A stretch of 64,000 nucleotides of DNA from Echinostoma caproni (lineage: Eukaryota > Platyhelminthes > Trematoda > Plagiorchiida > Echinostomatidae). Within the stretch, counting starts at the first letter, position 1; every line of letters starts with the position of its first letter. The stretch is from contig UZAN01039603.1 in NCBI GenBank assembly GCA_900618425.1, positions 4,096-68,095 of the forward strand. Reading direction: 5' to 3'. Of the stretch, positions 27,086-64,000 are shown piece after piece. The notes under the pieces are model-generated. The model did not search any database, was not told the origin of the DNA, and saw only the letters and a program-made list of their open reading frames with translations. The position numbers and the translations under genes were made by a program.

Positions 27086-27260
27086 CTATACAGTAGCAGT
27101 TTCTGACAGGCTCCAATTCGCTCGTATGAATCGTTTCCAACTTTTTTCGTTTATTCGTCCGTCGTTGGGCGAGAGAAGAGAGTCCACGTAACGTGAGTGT
27201 ATGCACATGGGAATTTTGCCGTTGTGGTATAGTGAGCGGCAGGCCTGATCCAAATGACAC
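27086..27260 (-). CDS. Gene B exon 2 (PAN/apple-like module)
   Basis: The acceptor is a T-rich tract ending TTACATCAG. The first base completes the split codon (AA+G, Lys). It reads CHLDQACRSLYHN, then MC, YVDSLLS and RFIRANWSLS, colinear with gene A exon 2. It stops at 27086-27088, about 16 residues earlier than gene A. Confidence 0.68.
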
Positions 27261-30200
27261 CTGATGTAAAACAAAAAGCAATATTAAAAGCTTGAATATT
27301 CCCATGATAGCATTAAGAAAACGAGTCGGTGAGCTAGCAACTGTTTTCAGATATTCCTAGCCATGCTCTTACATATCATATAATGGAAAAATTTTTTACA
27401 TAATCGTAGCCATTGGATCATTTTAAAGTCAATATTCTGAGATAGAGAATAATGGGTGTGTGTGTTGCCGTGTGTGTAGGAAAGTTTAACATGTTAGTTG
27501 ATGTAACCTTTTCCCACTTGGGTCAAGTGACACGTCATGTTCCATCTTGGTTTTCACACACGGCCAAGGCAATTGGAGCGCCTACACCAATCGCTTTTAG
27601 GAACACAGGTCGGGGCCTAGTAAGCGAATGGCGATCGCCTCGGCCATAGCTGGTGTCCAAACTCGGGCCGCACTTGAGCGATTGATTGGGATGCGATAGA
27701 CCACATCAAAAGCTTTCTCCGGATCGATCTTGTGGTCGGTGTCGACGAGATGCTTCACAATGGCGCTTGAGATACAGCCGGTTTTTCCCTGATTCAACCA
27801 TCGCGGGTGGTGCTCCTTAACACGTTGAGATGAACCTCTTACCGTACGACCTATGTAACATGCGCCACAGACACACTTACAAGAGTAGATTATCATGGAT
27901 GAGGTTAGTTTCGGCAGTTTGTCTTCCACATGCATTCGCATCTCCGGCGATGTAGTAATACTGGTCTAAGTTTTGCTGAGGGGAAGGTGGAATTTACAGC
28001 CGCTTTCAGTGATTGTACTAGGCTCTCGGTGTTTGAGTCCCCCTTAAGTGGGATCCTTATGAATAGTTCTTTCTTGGGGACACAGATGAAGTTTTCCTTC
28101 TCCGGAGTGAGCCGAATGTTCTTATCGATGTACTTCTCCGGATAACCATTGTCTTGCAGCGTTTGGCGGATGAAGCGTAGTTCTTCATCCACTGTGTGTG
28201 CTGAACAAATTTGTCGGGCTCGGAAGACTAGATACCGGACTAGATTGCGTTTATATTTCACACGAACGAAACTATGGAAGTTGGTATATTGGCCATTCCA
28301 TATTTTCTTTCTGTGGATCTGTCTTCTTACTGATCCATCTTCTTTCCTGGACACGGCTACATCCAGAAAGGCCTGTATGTTGTTCGGTTCAACCTCTCCG
28401 GTGAATTCCAGTGATGGATGTTAAACAATTTCAATATCTGTTGGATATCATGATTACGATCGGTCAAACAGAAGATATCATCCGTATATCTACTGTAGTG
28501 TGCTAATCCTTCAATAGTTTGGCTCAGCGTGCTCCTTTCCAGTTTGGCCACGAAGATGCCAGCTAGCAACGGACCAAGTGGCGATCCCATAGCAACCCCG
28601 TCCATCTTTAACATGAGCCAATGGGTACGATTAAGTAAGATTTTTTTCCACTACATGATATGACTAGGAATATCCGAAAACAATTGTTCGCTCACCGAAT
28701 CAAATGTTATTGGTGCGAGTGAAGAAAGCCGAATAAAATCCCGTTTGACCTTGTACAAAGACACATAATGTAAATGTGCAATCTGGGAGTACAAATTAAA
28801 CCGTAACTTTTCTGTCATCTGACAGAATAATTTTTGGGTTTCTCCTAAACACCTATGTTAATCCAAAATTGTGTTTTCCTAAGCAAATTAGGTTAAAATT
28901 CAATGTTGCACTGAATTTTGACGGATATGAAAAAATGAGAAACGTTTCGAAGATACGTCAGCTCAATAGGTGTGTTGTACGACACGGTGCATAAATCTCA
29001 TCCAAAGTAGCGTGACACAGTGCGAATGGGATGTGAACAAGAACTGCCGAATGGCGTTTCAGCTCGATAGTATATGTTTGAGGCGGAACTGTTGGTTAGT
29101 GGTAATATCGTTGAATAAAGGGAAAAGACAATAGTAAGCTTATACGCGAAAGACCCAAGTACGAACCTTTCAACCGCGTCTCAAAATATACTGGGTCATA
29201 CATTTGAAGGCCATGTTCATCGTGTATTCGGATTAATCAATTGTTCGAAATTCAAAATGATTTACTATAAACTTTATTTATCACTCCTCACTCCAGTGGG
29301 TTCTTATATTCAGACAAACTTTAAAGGAAACAAACAAAATCAGTTTCATTCATAGTCCAGTGACGAATGCAGCTATCTCATAAGTCACTTAAGCTATAAA
29401 GATAAAATGTGAGTAACATGCCATGGATATATATACATATATATAATGCGGCATTGGTCGAGTGGTATATTTATCAAAGTAGCCACCAGGAGGTTCGGAG
29501 TTTTGACCTCTCCACCACCGCCCATCTTCCCGTTTTCCGTGTCTCGTCAGTCAGTTATTTAGTGGCCGTAGCCCCCGTCCTGCAATTTTATTGGTAATTT
29601 CTACATTCAATAAACAAAAAAATGGACAGCAAAAATATTTCTCCTCCTCGATATTATTACGTATCACATCGCACTGATTAGTGCGGTATGGGACAATTCA
29701 TTCAACATGAGATTGTGAATATGGGGAAAAAACTAGCCCCGGAGATGCAAAGACAGATGTGTAACAATAAAACAACTTGTGCAGTCAGTGAATCCCCCCC
29801 TTCCCTATGTTGGATTTCGTAACACAGACGAATTGTCGCGAACATTTAACCACGTTTTCGGTATAGCAAATCCAAAACCAGAATTAATAAAAACATCTTA
29901 ATCCCAAATAGAACAACTTACTTCATAGCGCACGTGATTAAGGAGTTATTTGAATGGTGTCCAAAGCAGCCCACCGTGCGATCTGATTTTGCAAACAGCT
30001 TCGCTGTTTTAATTTGCATATCTTTACGGAATAATTCATATGCTATTCCAGAGTCTGGCTGCTTATCTGGACGAAATCCGCACACAGATCGGAAAGTTGT
30101 CGTATCCGTATTCGTTGGTACAATACCCCCCTGGTTTGAACGAAAGGCAACTCGACTATGTATATCGTGTTCCTCTTTCCTACGCATTCCATCGAATGCA

Positions 30201-30548
30201 GGTGCTGGAGAGAAAGACAACTTCTCGCCGAAACTCCAATTCTTTGCACCAACTTTACACATTGGTTTTAGAAGAGCATGGATGTTGATCCATACGGGAC
30301 ATTTCAATAAGCCGGGCGAATTGTTCCTGTACAATTCCTCTNTCCTCTCCGAGCATATAACCAATCATTTTCTTGGATTTTCCTGATTGAAAACACCTTC
30401 TATGCGCGTCACAAAAACGATATTCTTCCGAGGACACACCGAAACCCACATCTTTTCCGCATTTCGAGGCCTTCAGTACTGGGAAAAGCCAGATTGAAAA
30501 TGTGATGCTCTTGATGACAAGTGTGTAAACGTTGATTGAATAATGCAT
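27086..30548 (-). CDS. Gene B: paralogue of gene A, secreted lectin-like/PAN-like protein (two exons)
   Basis: Predicted secreted protein of about 266 residues. Exon 1 is 30548-29922 and exon 2 is 27260-27086, with a 2,661-bp GT-AG intron in phase 2, the same phase and place as gene A. The start is the ATG at 30548, giving a plausible signal peptide (hydrophobic core SITFSIWLFPVL, likely cut after LKA). Shared with A: a C-x5-C pair (CDAHRRC), GKSKKMIGYMLGE, a WINIHALL block, a closing VCGFR and the C-x3-C-x5-C-x11-C PAN-like end. A single N at 30342 breaks the frame and ignoring it restores it. The copies are clearly related but diverged, so this is an old duplication, not an assembly duplicate. 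The intron carries a Penelope-like element. Function is unknown. Confidence 0.7.
27560..28650 (-). mobile_element. Penelope-like element, 5'-truncated, in the gene B intron
   Basis: From 28614 downward on the minus strand: MDGVAMGSPLGPLLAGIF and YSRYTDDIF (catalytic box, 28468-28503) of a Penelope-type reverse transcriptase, the linker with VRYLVFRARQIC and NGYPEKYIDKN (about 28354-27905), then a GIY-YIG endonuclease with CVCGACYIGRTVRG (about 27800-27900). Reverse transcriptase followed by GIY-YIG is the hallmark of Penelope-like elements. Two frameshifts, one between RT and linker and one before the GIY-YIG part, make it defective. Most of the RT N-terminus is missing. It lies wholly within the intron (27261-29921) and in the same direction as the host gene. 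Confidence 0.88.
29445..29615 (+). repeat. tRNA-derived SINE candidate
   Basis: An A-box-like TGGTCGAGTGG at 29456-29466 and a B-box-like GGTTCGGAGTT about 30 bases later, with GCGG at the start and CCGC after the B box able to pair as an acceptor-like stem. It is followed by about 90 bases of unrelated sequence ending in an A-rich stretch (AATAAACAAAAAAATGG). The cloverleaf is too poor for a working tRNA. Pol III boxes plus an A-rich tail suggest a SINE. It is inside the gene B intron. Confidence 0.4.
29922..30548 (-). CDS. Gene B exon 1 (signal peptide and lectin-like region)
   Basis: It ends GCT ATG AA before the donor GTAAGT, a two-base partial codon exactly as in gene A. The C-x5-C pair is near residue 45. 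NWSFGEK and PVWINIHALL recall the W-rich core of C-type lectin domains but the calcium-site signatures are not seen. The N at 30342 lies in GGAGAGGA-N-AGAGG. With it, the frame leaves the family alignment; without it, the alignment with gene A continues. Confidence 0.68.
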
Positions 30549-31183
30549 AATGTGGATGTGGATTGCTACTGCTGCTCTCACTGCCCAGTTTTTGAATATA
30601 TGGAAAAAGGCAAGGGTAGTTTCACATATATATATATATATATATGGCGGGNCATACGGTGGATTTACAGCACCGGAAATTAAACAGTAACAACTCTTGA
30701 TGAGCAATCATTTGGTTGTTTGTGTGCGTCTGTCTCCTTCCACGTGTAACCCAATGCAACATCTTCAGTGACAGTGCTTACTTTGGGGTGGGGTGTGGGA
30801 AGTAGTCAAAGCTGCCATTGGTCGACTAGGAGAATCAGAATCCAAACTCCGTGAGAATAATGAAAACCAATGCGTTTGCATATAATACATGAATAAACAA
30901 CATTGGGTAAACGAAGACGAACAAATCTATGAGATATTGGGGCAAACCCGGTTATAATATAAATGGATTGCTTGAGTTGCCTATGAATTCAAGGGTTAAG
31001 AAGTGAAATTACGTGGTTTATGTAACTGAATAAATAGGATAGCATAATTGCCTGAAAGAACTTGTGCTTCCATAGAGTACTGGCTGATTGAGATGCACTA
31101 AAATATTTTTTGTGTGATCAAATTGAGTTTCATTATATTTATCACCTATATTAAAGCTTTATGTATGAACAATAAGTTATCTT
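30549..31183. other. 5' flank of gene B
   Basis: This is the upstream flank of gene B on the minus strand, with a TA microsatellite at about 30625-30645 and an N at 30652. No other gene is seen. Confidence 0.4.
30625..30645. repeat. (TA)n microsatellite
   Basis: About ten TA units, close to a single N at 30652. Confidence 0.9.
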
Positions 31184-31860
31184 TTGTCTGCTTCGGTCTA
31201 CGTAGTTTCTAGACTACATGATCGTCAATTAAGCGTGTGTCAACTTGGCGATCGGTTTATTTCTGCAACGAGTGCCTGGTGTGCTTCGCTCCTTGGAAGG
31301 CCCACAAAAATGTCATTTGTGGTTAGAATTTCACGAAAGGACTTATTTCATCAAATGAAAGAGTTTTTCACCCGTCGAGATTACTCATTTGGGCAGGGAT
31401 AAAACATGGTCAAACTTGTCGTTGGATATCAGTCAAAGGCACTATGAATAGTGAGAAATTCGTATCACTGATGATAAAATGTTTCCAGAATTCCATGGAA
31501 AACAGATCAACTGAAAAAGTTATCGTCATTCAGGATAACGCTCCGTGTCATGTTTCACGAGAGGTTAATAAATTTATTTAGTGAATAACTCTGGTTCACT
31601 TATTATTTACTTTTATACTTCAGAAAATATGCGTGACTCTAAGGTCCAGTTCATGCGACTTCCCGCAAATATCCCAGATCTCAATGTGATCAAAAATCTG
31701 TTTTCTGTTTTGAAGAGCGAGGTCAATGTGCTACCTGTGCATTGGACATTGGAGGCAAAAATAGAATACGTAACGGAGCACACACAAAATAGAAAATGAC
31801 TTCTTAACAAACTTGCTGGATTCGATGACGAAGGGACGAAAAATTCCTAGCGAACAAAGG
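31184..31860 (+). pseudogene. Tc1-like transposase, degenerate
   Basis: Plus-strand fragments of a Tc1/mariner transposase. 31184-31402 covers part of the catalytic domain. Then, in other frames, GTMNSEKFVSLMIKC and VIVIQDNAPCHVSREV (about 31515-31565) contain the second catalytic aspartate. 31640-31800 has RLPANIPDLNVIKNLF, where the family has a glutamate in place of the Lys (codon 31692-31694). Stops and an insertion of about 55 bases near 31575-31630 also break the frame. It is inactive. I found no clear inverted termini, so the element limits are unknown. Confidence 0.82.
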
Positions 31861-32149
31861 CAGACAAATCGACTATTAGTGTACACAAACTTTACATCTT
31901 AGTTATTATCAATGCTAATTTACTGTAAATAAAAATTGTTTTGTTCTCTTCAGTTAGCTCTTAACTCATCATGGTCTAGGTCAACCACCACTGACGAAAT
32001 GGGAGTATCCGCTACATTCTGATCCATTCCATCCGCTGAGTATAAACGTAAACCCTGAGTACTTGGTCCACTCATTATGAACTAATAGAGATAGGGTTAC
32101 CACGAACGAGAGCATTAAGGATCGAAAACAATTGTAAAAATGAGTTCGA

Positions 32150-33270
32150 CTGATTTTGTCCTGTGCCGCCTGTGTAGTGACACACAAACTGATGGTGTAG
32201 AGGTCGACCTCCCTTTGAATGGACCAAAACAACTGCATAATGTTTGCAATTATGGTTCACGTTCAACGATGAGCTCTATCAACAAAAGGATGGCGTGCTC
32301 ATGGGGTCTCCATTGGGATCGCTTTTTGTGGACTTATTCATTACGAAACTTGAGCACACTCAATTGCTGTCATCAACTGAAGACTGTGCACTATACGCAC
32401 GGTAAGTAGATGATACTTTTTGTGTGATCAATGCAACATGGAACACAGCAAAAGTATTATTATTATATATATTATATATATACATATTATTACTAATTGC
32501 CGATACTAAATGTTTGCGTCACCTGTCGAGCACTTGGTTCGGAGCACAGAAAGACAACTTAGAAAGACCGGTAAATTCATTTCCGAAGCTTTGTGNNNNA
32601 ACGAACCTGGTTCGTTATCTAACGGACGGGGCAAGAAAGGTCTACGAGGAGGACACGATATAAGGAGAGACCCGTGTTATAAGGTGGCTCGTTGCACGCA
32701 ACTGGTATCCGGAACATTTAATCAACTGAATGGTTTAATGCACAGTGAGCACTTCAAAACACCGAGGTTAAAGGAAGTTCCGTGTACGTTGCTTTGCCTT
32801 TCAGGTGGAATTGTACAAAGAAGAGTATTCGAAGCAATCGATAAGAATTTTAGTTTATCCAAGCTTCACGGTCAAGTCAGTTGTGTGTTTGCGACTGAAG
32901 CACACAGTTCCCGAATCTGCGGTCTCATTCTGTATACACAAAATGACTTGTTTCTATTCAACATCATACGTAGGCCGCATTGCCGGGCGATTGTCCGGAA
33001 GGATTCGCGTACACCACCCTGCGTGTTTGAACACCGGAACGATTAGATCACGTATCAGTGCAGTGGTTTCACGTCTATCTGAAACAAATCACACTGTGGA
33101 CGAGTCCGAGGCTCTCGCCCCCTATATAAAGCTCCCGGGAAGGTTAGTTGTTGGACGCTAGCCACAGCAGAAGCGGTGGAAATTTGTTTGAACAACTCTT
33201 CTGTGGACCAAAAAGTCAATTTGTGCAAGCGCCAAAGATTCCCTGACCCCTCCCACCGTATCATGAGTAT
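32150..33270 (+). mobile_element. Penelope-like element 2, degenerate
   Basis: FNDELYQQKDGVLMGSPLGS and LFVDLFITKLEH (about 32255-32360), then YAR-stop-VDDTFCV where TAA (32403-32405) replaces the tyrosine codon of the catalytic box. After an AT-rich insertion (about 32455-32500) and four N (32596-32599) comes the linker (NLVRYLTDGARKVYEEDTI, 32610 on). The GIY-YIG part is about 32900-33160 (YSTSYVGRIAGRLSGRIRVHH). A C-terminal piece AEAVEICLNNSSVDQKVN runs to about 33250. It is frameshifted repeatedly and dead. Its sequence differs clearly from the copy in the gene B intron, so it belongs to another subfamily. Confidence 0.85.
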
Positions 33271-35587
33271 TCCTGACGATCGGATGAGTGGAAAAACAAC
33301 TATGTGATCGTGGGGATACCCATTTCCGGTCTCATGATGAAATAGTTTCCAGTCCTCTGTGGCGTGGCTTTATTTTCCCAAAACGATTTTATCCCCATGT
33401 AGTGAGGTGTTGGCACAATGACGGATCACTGAAAGCGAGCTTGTTGGATCGATTGATATTTACATCGGTTTTCATGCTGACTTCGCTTTTCTTATCAGTC
33501 ACATTTTCCGTTCGTCCGAGCTTCTAAGTGTAAGGGACGTATAATGTTTGGGTTATCAAATTTTGATTAGCCCATTCGGTCGTTCAGAGGCACCAGGCAC
33601 TCTGAATACACTTGCGTGCAAGCTTCACTCCTTGAGAGATCGTTAATCCCCCTCTAGTTGAATACATTTAAATGCGATGGAGAAAACGCACAATATGATT
33701 GTTCCTTCCATTTCTAGTGTCCCCTTGCTACCTCATGTTCCATTGTCGCCCACCCTATAGGATTTATTTATTTTTCATATTTACCTATGCAGTTTACATC
33801 AACAAGTCCAAATCAGTTAGATTTAGGACACGAATCAATGCCGAAGCCATTTACATTCGCCTAGTCCATGTGCTCAACGCGAATCGGATCAGGCCAGATA
33901 ACGATTACGTCACGTTGACCCAGGTCAATTTGCAGTTACGTACCCAAGTGATCCCGCGAACTTTGACCACAATATGATCGATTGATCACATCTAGTCCCA
34001 CCCCTATCATTGCAGGTGCGATCCCCGAGTTCCCCTCGATGAAGATTGGTTGGGGTCAGAGTAGCTGGTGTCCTAATGCATGGAAATCTTCAGGCTTAAA
34101 AATGGAGTTATCGGAATCACATGTTCATCGAAATATTGCTTTCAAAATACAACATATGCTTATCTCCGCGGTGGTGAATGTTTAACAGACTGCGCTCAAA
34201 CAGGGGAGTTCTTATCACCGTGCTACTGAATCCGTTTTCAGTCCACATCGAATATGAGACCGAGTGTATTGTTTACCTTTTTATTTATGATTAGATACCT
34301 CATTGACAATGTAGTTTTGTGTGCTAGTCAACGAAAGACCACTAGACAGAGGCTCCCTACTTTCTGTTACCCATCAACCATATGTAACATCTTTGTCTAC
34401 CCGACGGATTTCGAACCAAGTACCTTCATCCATCCTAGAAGAGTGAGCCTTTACTGTGATTAGTGATAAGTAAACAGTGTAGAGATATTCCCGAATCCTA
34501 TTCCACCAATCACCTGTGAAATGCTTTGGTAAGTCGTTGTCTTTCCTGCATATATGAAATATCATTAATTATTTACAATTGGGATTTGACAGGTTGACCA
34601 ATGACCATCTTTTCCCGTTGTACACATGGGTTTATGTGTGCTCGAACGCATCTGGGAAATACGGATTGTCATTTATGCAGAACTGGCGTTGATGAGGAAC
34701 TAGAATCCAACATGTTTAGACACCTTAGTGACCATAGCACTCTCCAAGTGTACGTTTCGGTATTTGTACCATCCAACTGTGCATAGTGATAAATAACACT
34801 TGCGGTAAAATATATATTTGAATATAGTGAACACCAGGTATGAGGTAACACAATATTATTGACTCTGGTATGAATCTTTTCTCACCTGTTCCCGACATGA
34901 TTACAGTGCGCAACGGGAAAGTTTTGTAAATGCGTCTTTGTATTTACATGCGAATACGCATTAGACTGTCTGTACACGGCGAGGCTGGAACGGAAGAGCC
35001 AACCGGTCGCGCGCATACATCCGTGGGACAAGGTAAAAAGAGGCAAAGTTCAACTCGGTGTGGGAGGAAAAGAGAAAGAGTGTGGATATGAGTGAATTCT
35101 GTGAAATTAGGTAGTCCCGGCAAATCATTGTGGCGTCTTGTTGTTTGTTACGTTAAGAAAACAAGTCAACAATTGGTAAAAATGCCACAATCATACAATC
35201 AGCAGAATTGGATAGCACAGAATAAAAGATAGCAGACTGCCTCCGCCAGATATAAGGCAACGCGGCCGCATTATGAAAACGTCCGATGGAATGAAAACAA
35301 GGGATAGTCAGGTGTTGCGAAGGAAATGTTATTTGGAAAAGTGCAAACGCCTAATGATTATCTGTGCTTTCTTTTGAGAAGGTGGGGCTGGGGAGTGGGG
35401 AGAGGAAAAAGACTGGAATGCGGTGGCAAACAGTGGATTTGTATTTGATCCACATTTGAATATGCATGCATATATCTATATACGGTGTTTGCCCAGTTGT
35501 TCTCGTTCACCCCTCTCGGATGGTGCGATAAGAAGGGTCGATATAAGTGGAAGCATAACAGATTCGGGATTTGGCGCTGCTTGTAGG
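33271..35587. other. Intergenic, 3' flank of the kinase gene
   Basis: No supported gene. A B-box-like GGTTCGAAATCC on the minus strand near 34408-34419 hints at another tRNA-like repeat. No AATAAA on the minus strand is seen in the 400 bases past the kinase stop. Confidence 0.35.
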
Positions 35588-62431
<26,844 letters not shown>

Positions 62432-64000
62432 CTGAAAATGAGAAATGAGGTTGGATAAAGGCAAAAAAGAGAAAAGAATGATAAAAGACTGTATGAAATT
62501 TTGAACAGCCCCCCCCCTCGAATGAGCACACTGAAACAACGCAATGAAGTAATTTTATAATTTGTGATTTTTTAGTGATGAAACGTTGGAAAACGACCTC
62601 AGTAAGAATGAGGAACATTTTTCTACTCCCACCACACGGTAAAACTAGATATCAATAGTTTTCCAATAGTTTTTTAACCTTCCAGTGTATTTCACAACGT
62701 ATACGACCGGACCCGATTAATCCCCCACCAATCTGCTGGCCAATTTCTTATGTCTTGTTTCCGGATCGATACTATTGTTCATTCGCGGATGAAAAGTCGA
62801 ATCGGTAGCGAANNNNNNNNNNNNNNNNNNNNNNNNNNNNNNNNNNNNNNNNNNNNNNNNNNNNNNNNNNNNNNNNNNNNNNNNNNNNNNNNNNNNNNNN
62901 NNNNNNNNNNNNNNNNNNNNNNNNNNNNNNNNNNNNNNNNNNNNNNNNNNNNNNNNNNNNNNNNNNNNNNNNNNNNNNNNNNNNNNNNNNNNNNNNNNNN
63001 NNNNNNNNNNNNNNNNNNNNNNNNNNNNNNNNNNNNNNNNNNNNNNNNNNNNNNNNNNNNNNNNNNNNNNNNNNNNNNNNNNNNNNNNNNNNNNNNNNNN
63101 NNNNNNNNNNNNNNNNNNNNNNNNNNNNNNNNNNNNNNNNNNNNNNNNNNNNNNNNNNNNNNNNNNNNNNNNNNNNNNNNNNNNNNNNNNNNNNNNNNNN
63201 NNNNNNNNNNNNNNNNNNNNNNNNNNNNNNNNNNNNNNNNNNNNNNNNNNNNNNNAGTCGAATCGGTAGCGAATGGGCAGTTACGCGCTATTCCTAGAAA
63301 ACAAACTGCTCATGTTTACGTTCAATCATGCTACTAACTGGTTTGATGGTCGCGGTCAGGATGAACCGGAGAGATCTTTAATCTGGTTTGTCGGATCGTA
63401 TTGCTATTAGGCAGGCGTTCACAAGAAAATTATTTCTGTACGGGATTACTCTGTTATTTGAAGCACAATTTATTGGAATGCAACGTCCTTTTAACGTTTC
63501 CTGTATCCTTGTCTTTTCTCTCTTCCAGGCAAGTTAGACCAGCTTTCAGTAAAACAAATTACCAACGCAACGCCACTCAGAATGTCAGCTGTATTTGTGT
63601 ACTGTGTGCGGATTCGTGGTCAATTTGTTTTTATCAATAAACCAAACCGTATTTTTTTAAATGTAGTTACTGCAATAGTTCGTTCAATTAAAATGAAAAA
63701 CGTCTTGTGGAATGACCTGCTGATTCGAAGCATTCCTGAAATATTATTCCGCTCGAAACCAAGTGAGCGGATTCTAAGACATCTTTTGGTGCTGCCTGTT
63801 ATTAAGATTGCAGAACCGTTTGAATTGAAACAATCGACTGAAAAGCGTATAGTAGTTCTAACTTAAAACAAGTATGGATGCCAAGGAAATGTGTGATAGA
63901 ATAAATGATGAATGGAAGGGAAAACCAAACAATTCGGTACATTTGTGATACTATTATTCTTCTGAAATGTATACCAAAATCAAATAACGCAATCAAGGCC
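62432..64000 (-). other. Kinase upstream intron (partial), with gap
   Basis: Upstream of the first visible kinase exon and therefore probably intron. No earlier kinase exon (DFG, HRD or activation-loop motifs) is found on the minus strand in the sequenced part; one could lie in the N run. Frames at 63401-63866 match nothing. Confidence 0.6.
62813..63255. other. Assembly gap (443 N)
   Basis: The 18 bases before it (62795-62812) are repeated exactly after it (63256-63273), both starting AGTCGAATCGG. As at 14535, this suggests unmerged overlapping contig ends. Confidence 0.95.

Noticed and set aside
62750..63337. 195-codon plus-strand open frame
   Set aside because: Mostly N from the second gap, with no real coding content.

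Overview
The window looks like nuclear genomic DNA from a flatworm, most likely a digenean trematode. The evidence is AT-rich DNA with no dense ORFs, GT-AG introns that can be placed to the base, one intron of about 22.9 kb, and decayed copies of RTE-like, Penelope-like and Tc1/mariner elements of the kind common in flukes. The very long intron fits a large fluke genome such as a fasciolid, but the genus is inference. Only three protein-coding genes can be supported, all on the minus strand. Most of the sequence is intronic, intergenic or repeat DNA.

Layout. 1-16997 has no gene I can support. It holds an 828-bp Tc1/mariner-type miniature element (3329-4156), a ~1.06-kb fold-back inverted repeat (about 7873-8931) and an assembly gap (14535-14874). 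16998-18705 is gene A, a two-exon secreted cysteine-rich protein. 20.3-20.7 kb holds a smaller inverted repeat and 21.6-24.85 kb a broken RTE-like retrotransposon. 27086-30548 is gene B, a diverged paralogue of gene A with the same intron position and phase. Its intron contains a Penelope-like element in the same orientation and a tRNA-like SINE candidate. 31.2-31.9 kb is a dead Tc1-like transposase, and 32.2-33.3 kb a second Penelope-like element on the plus strand.

35588-62431 holds the last four exons of a Ca2+/calmodulin-dependent protein kinase of the CaMKI type. All exon junctions can be read and their phases match. The upstream kinase exons lie beyond the right edge, so everything from 62432 onward is probably intron of this gene, including a second gap at 62813-63255.

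The most interesting biology is the A/B pair. Each encodes a signal peptide, a divergent region with C-type-lectin-like features and a C-terminal PAN/apple-like cysteine module encoded mainly by exon 2. In both, the published frame is broken in exon 1 by a single N, and ignoring that N restores one frame. Automatic annotation would probably miss or split both genes. The two large gaps also look artefactual: each is flanked by the same 18-bp sequence on both sides.
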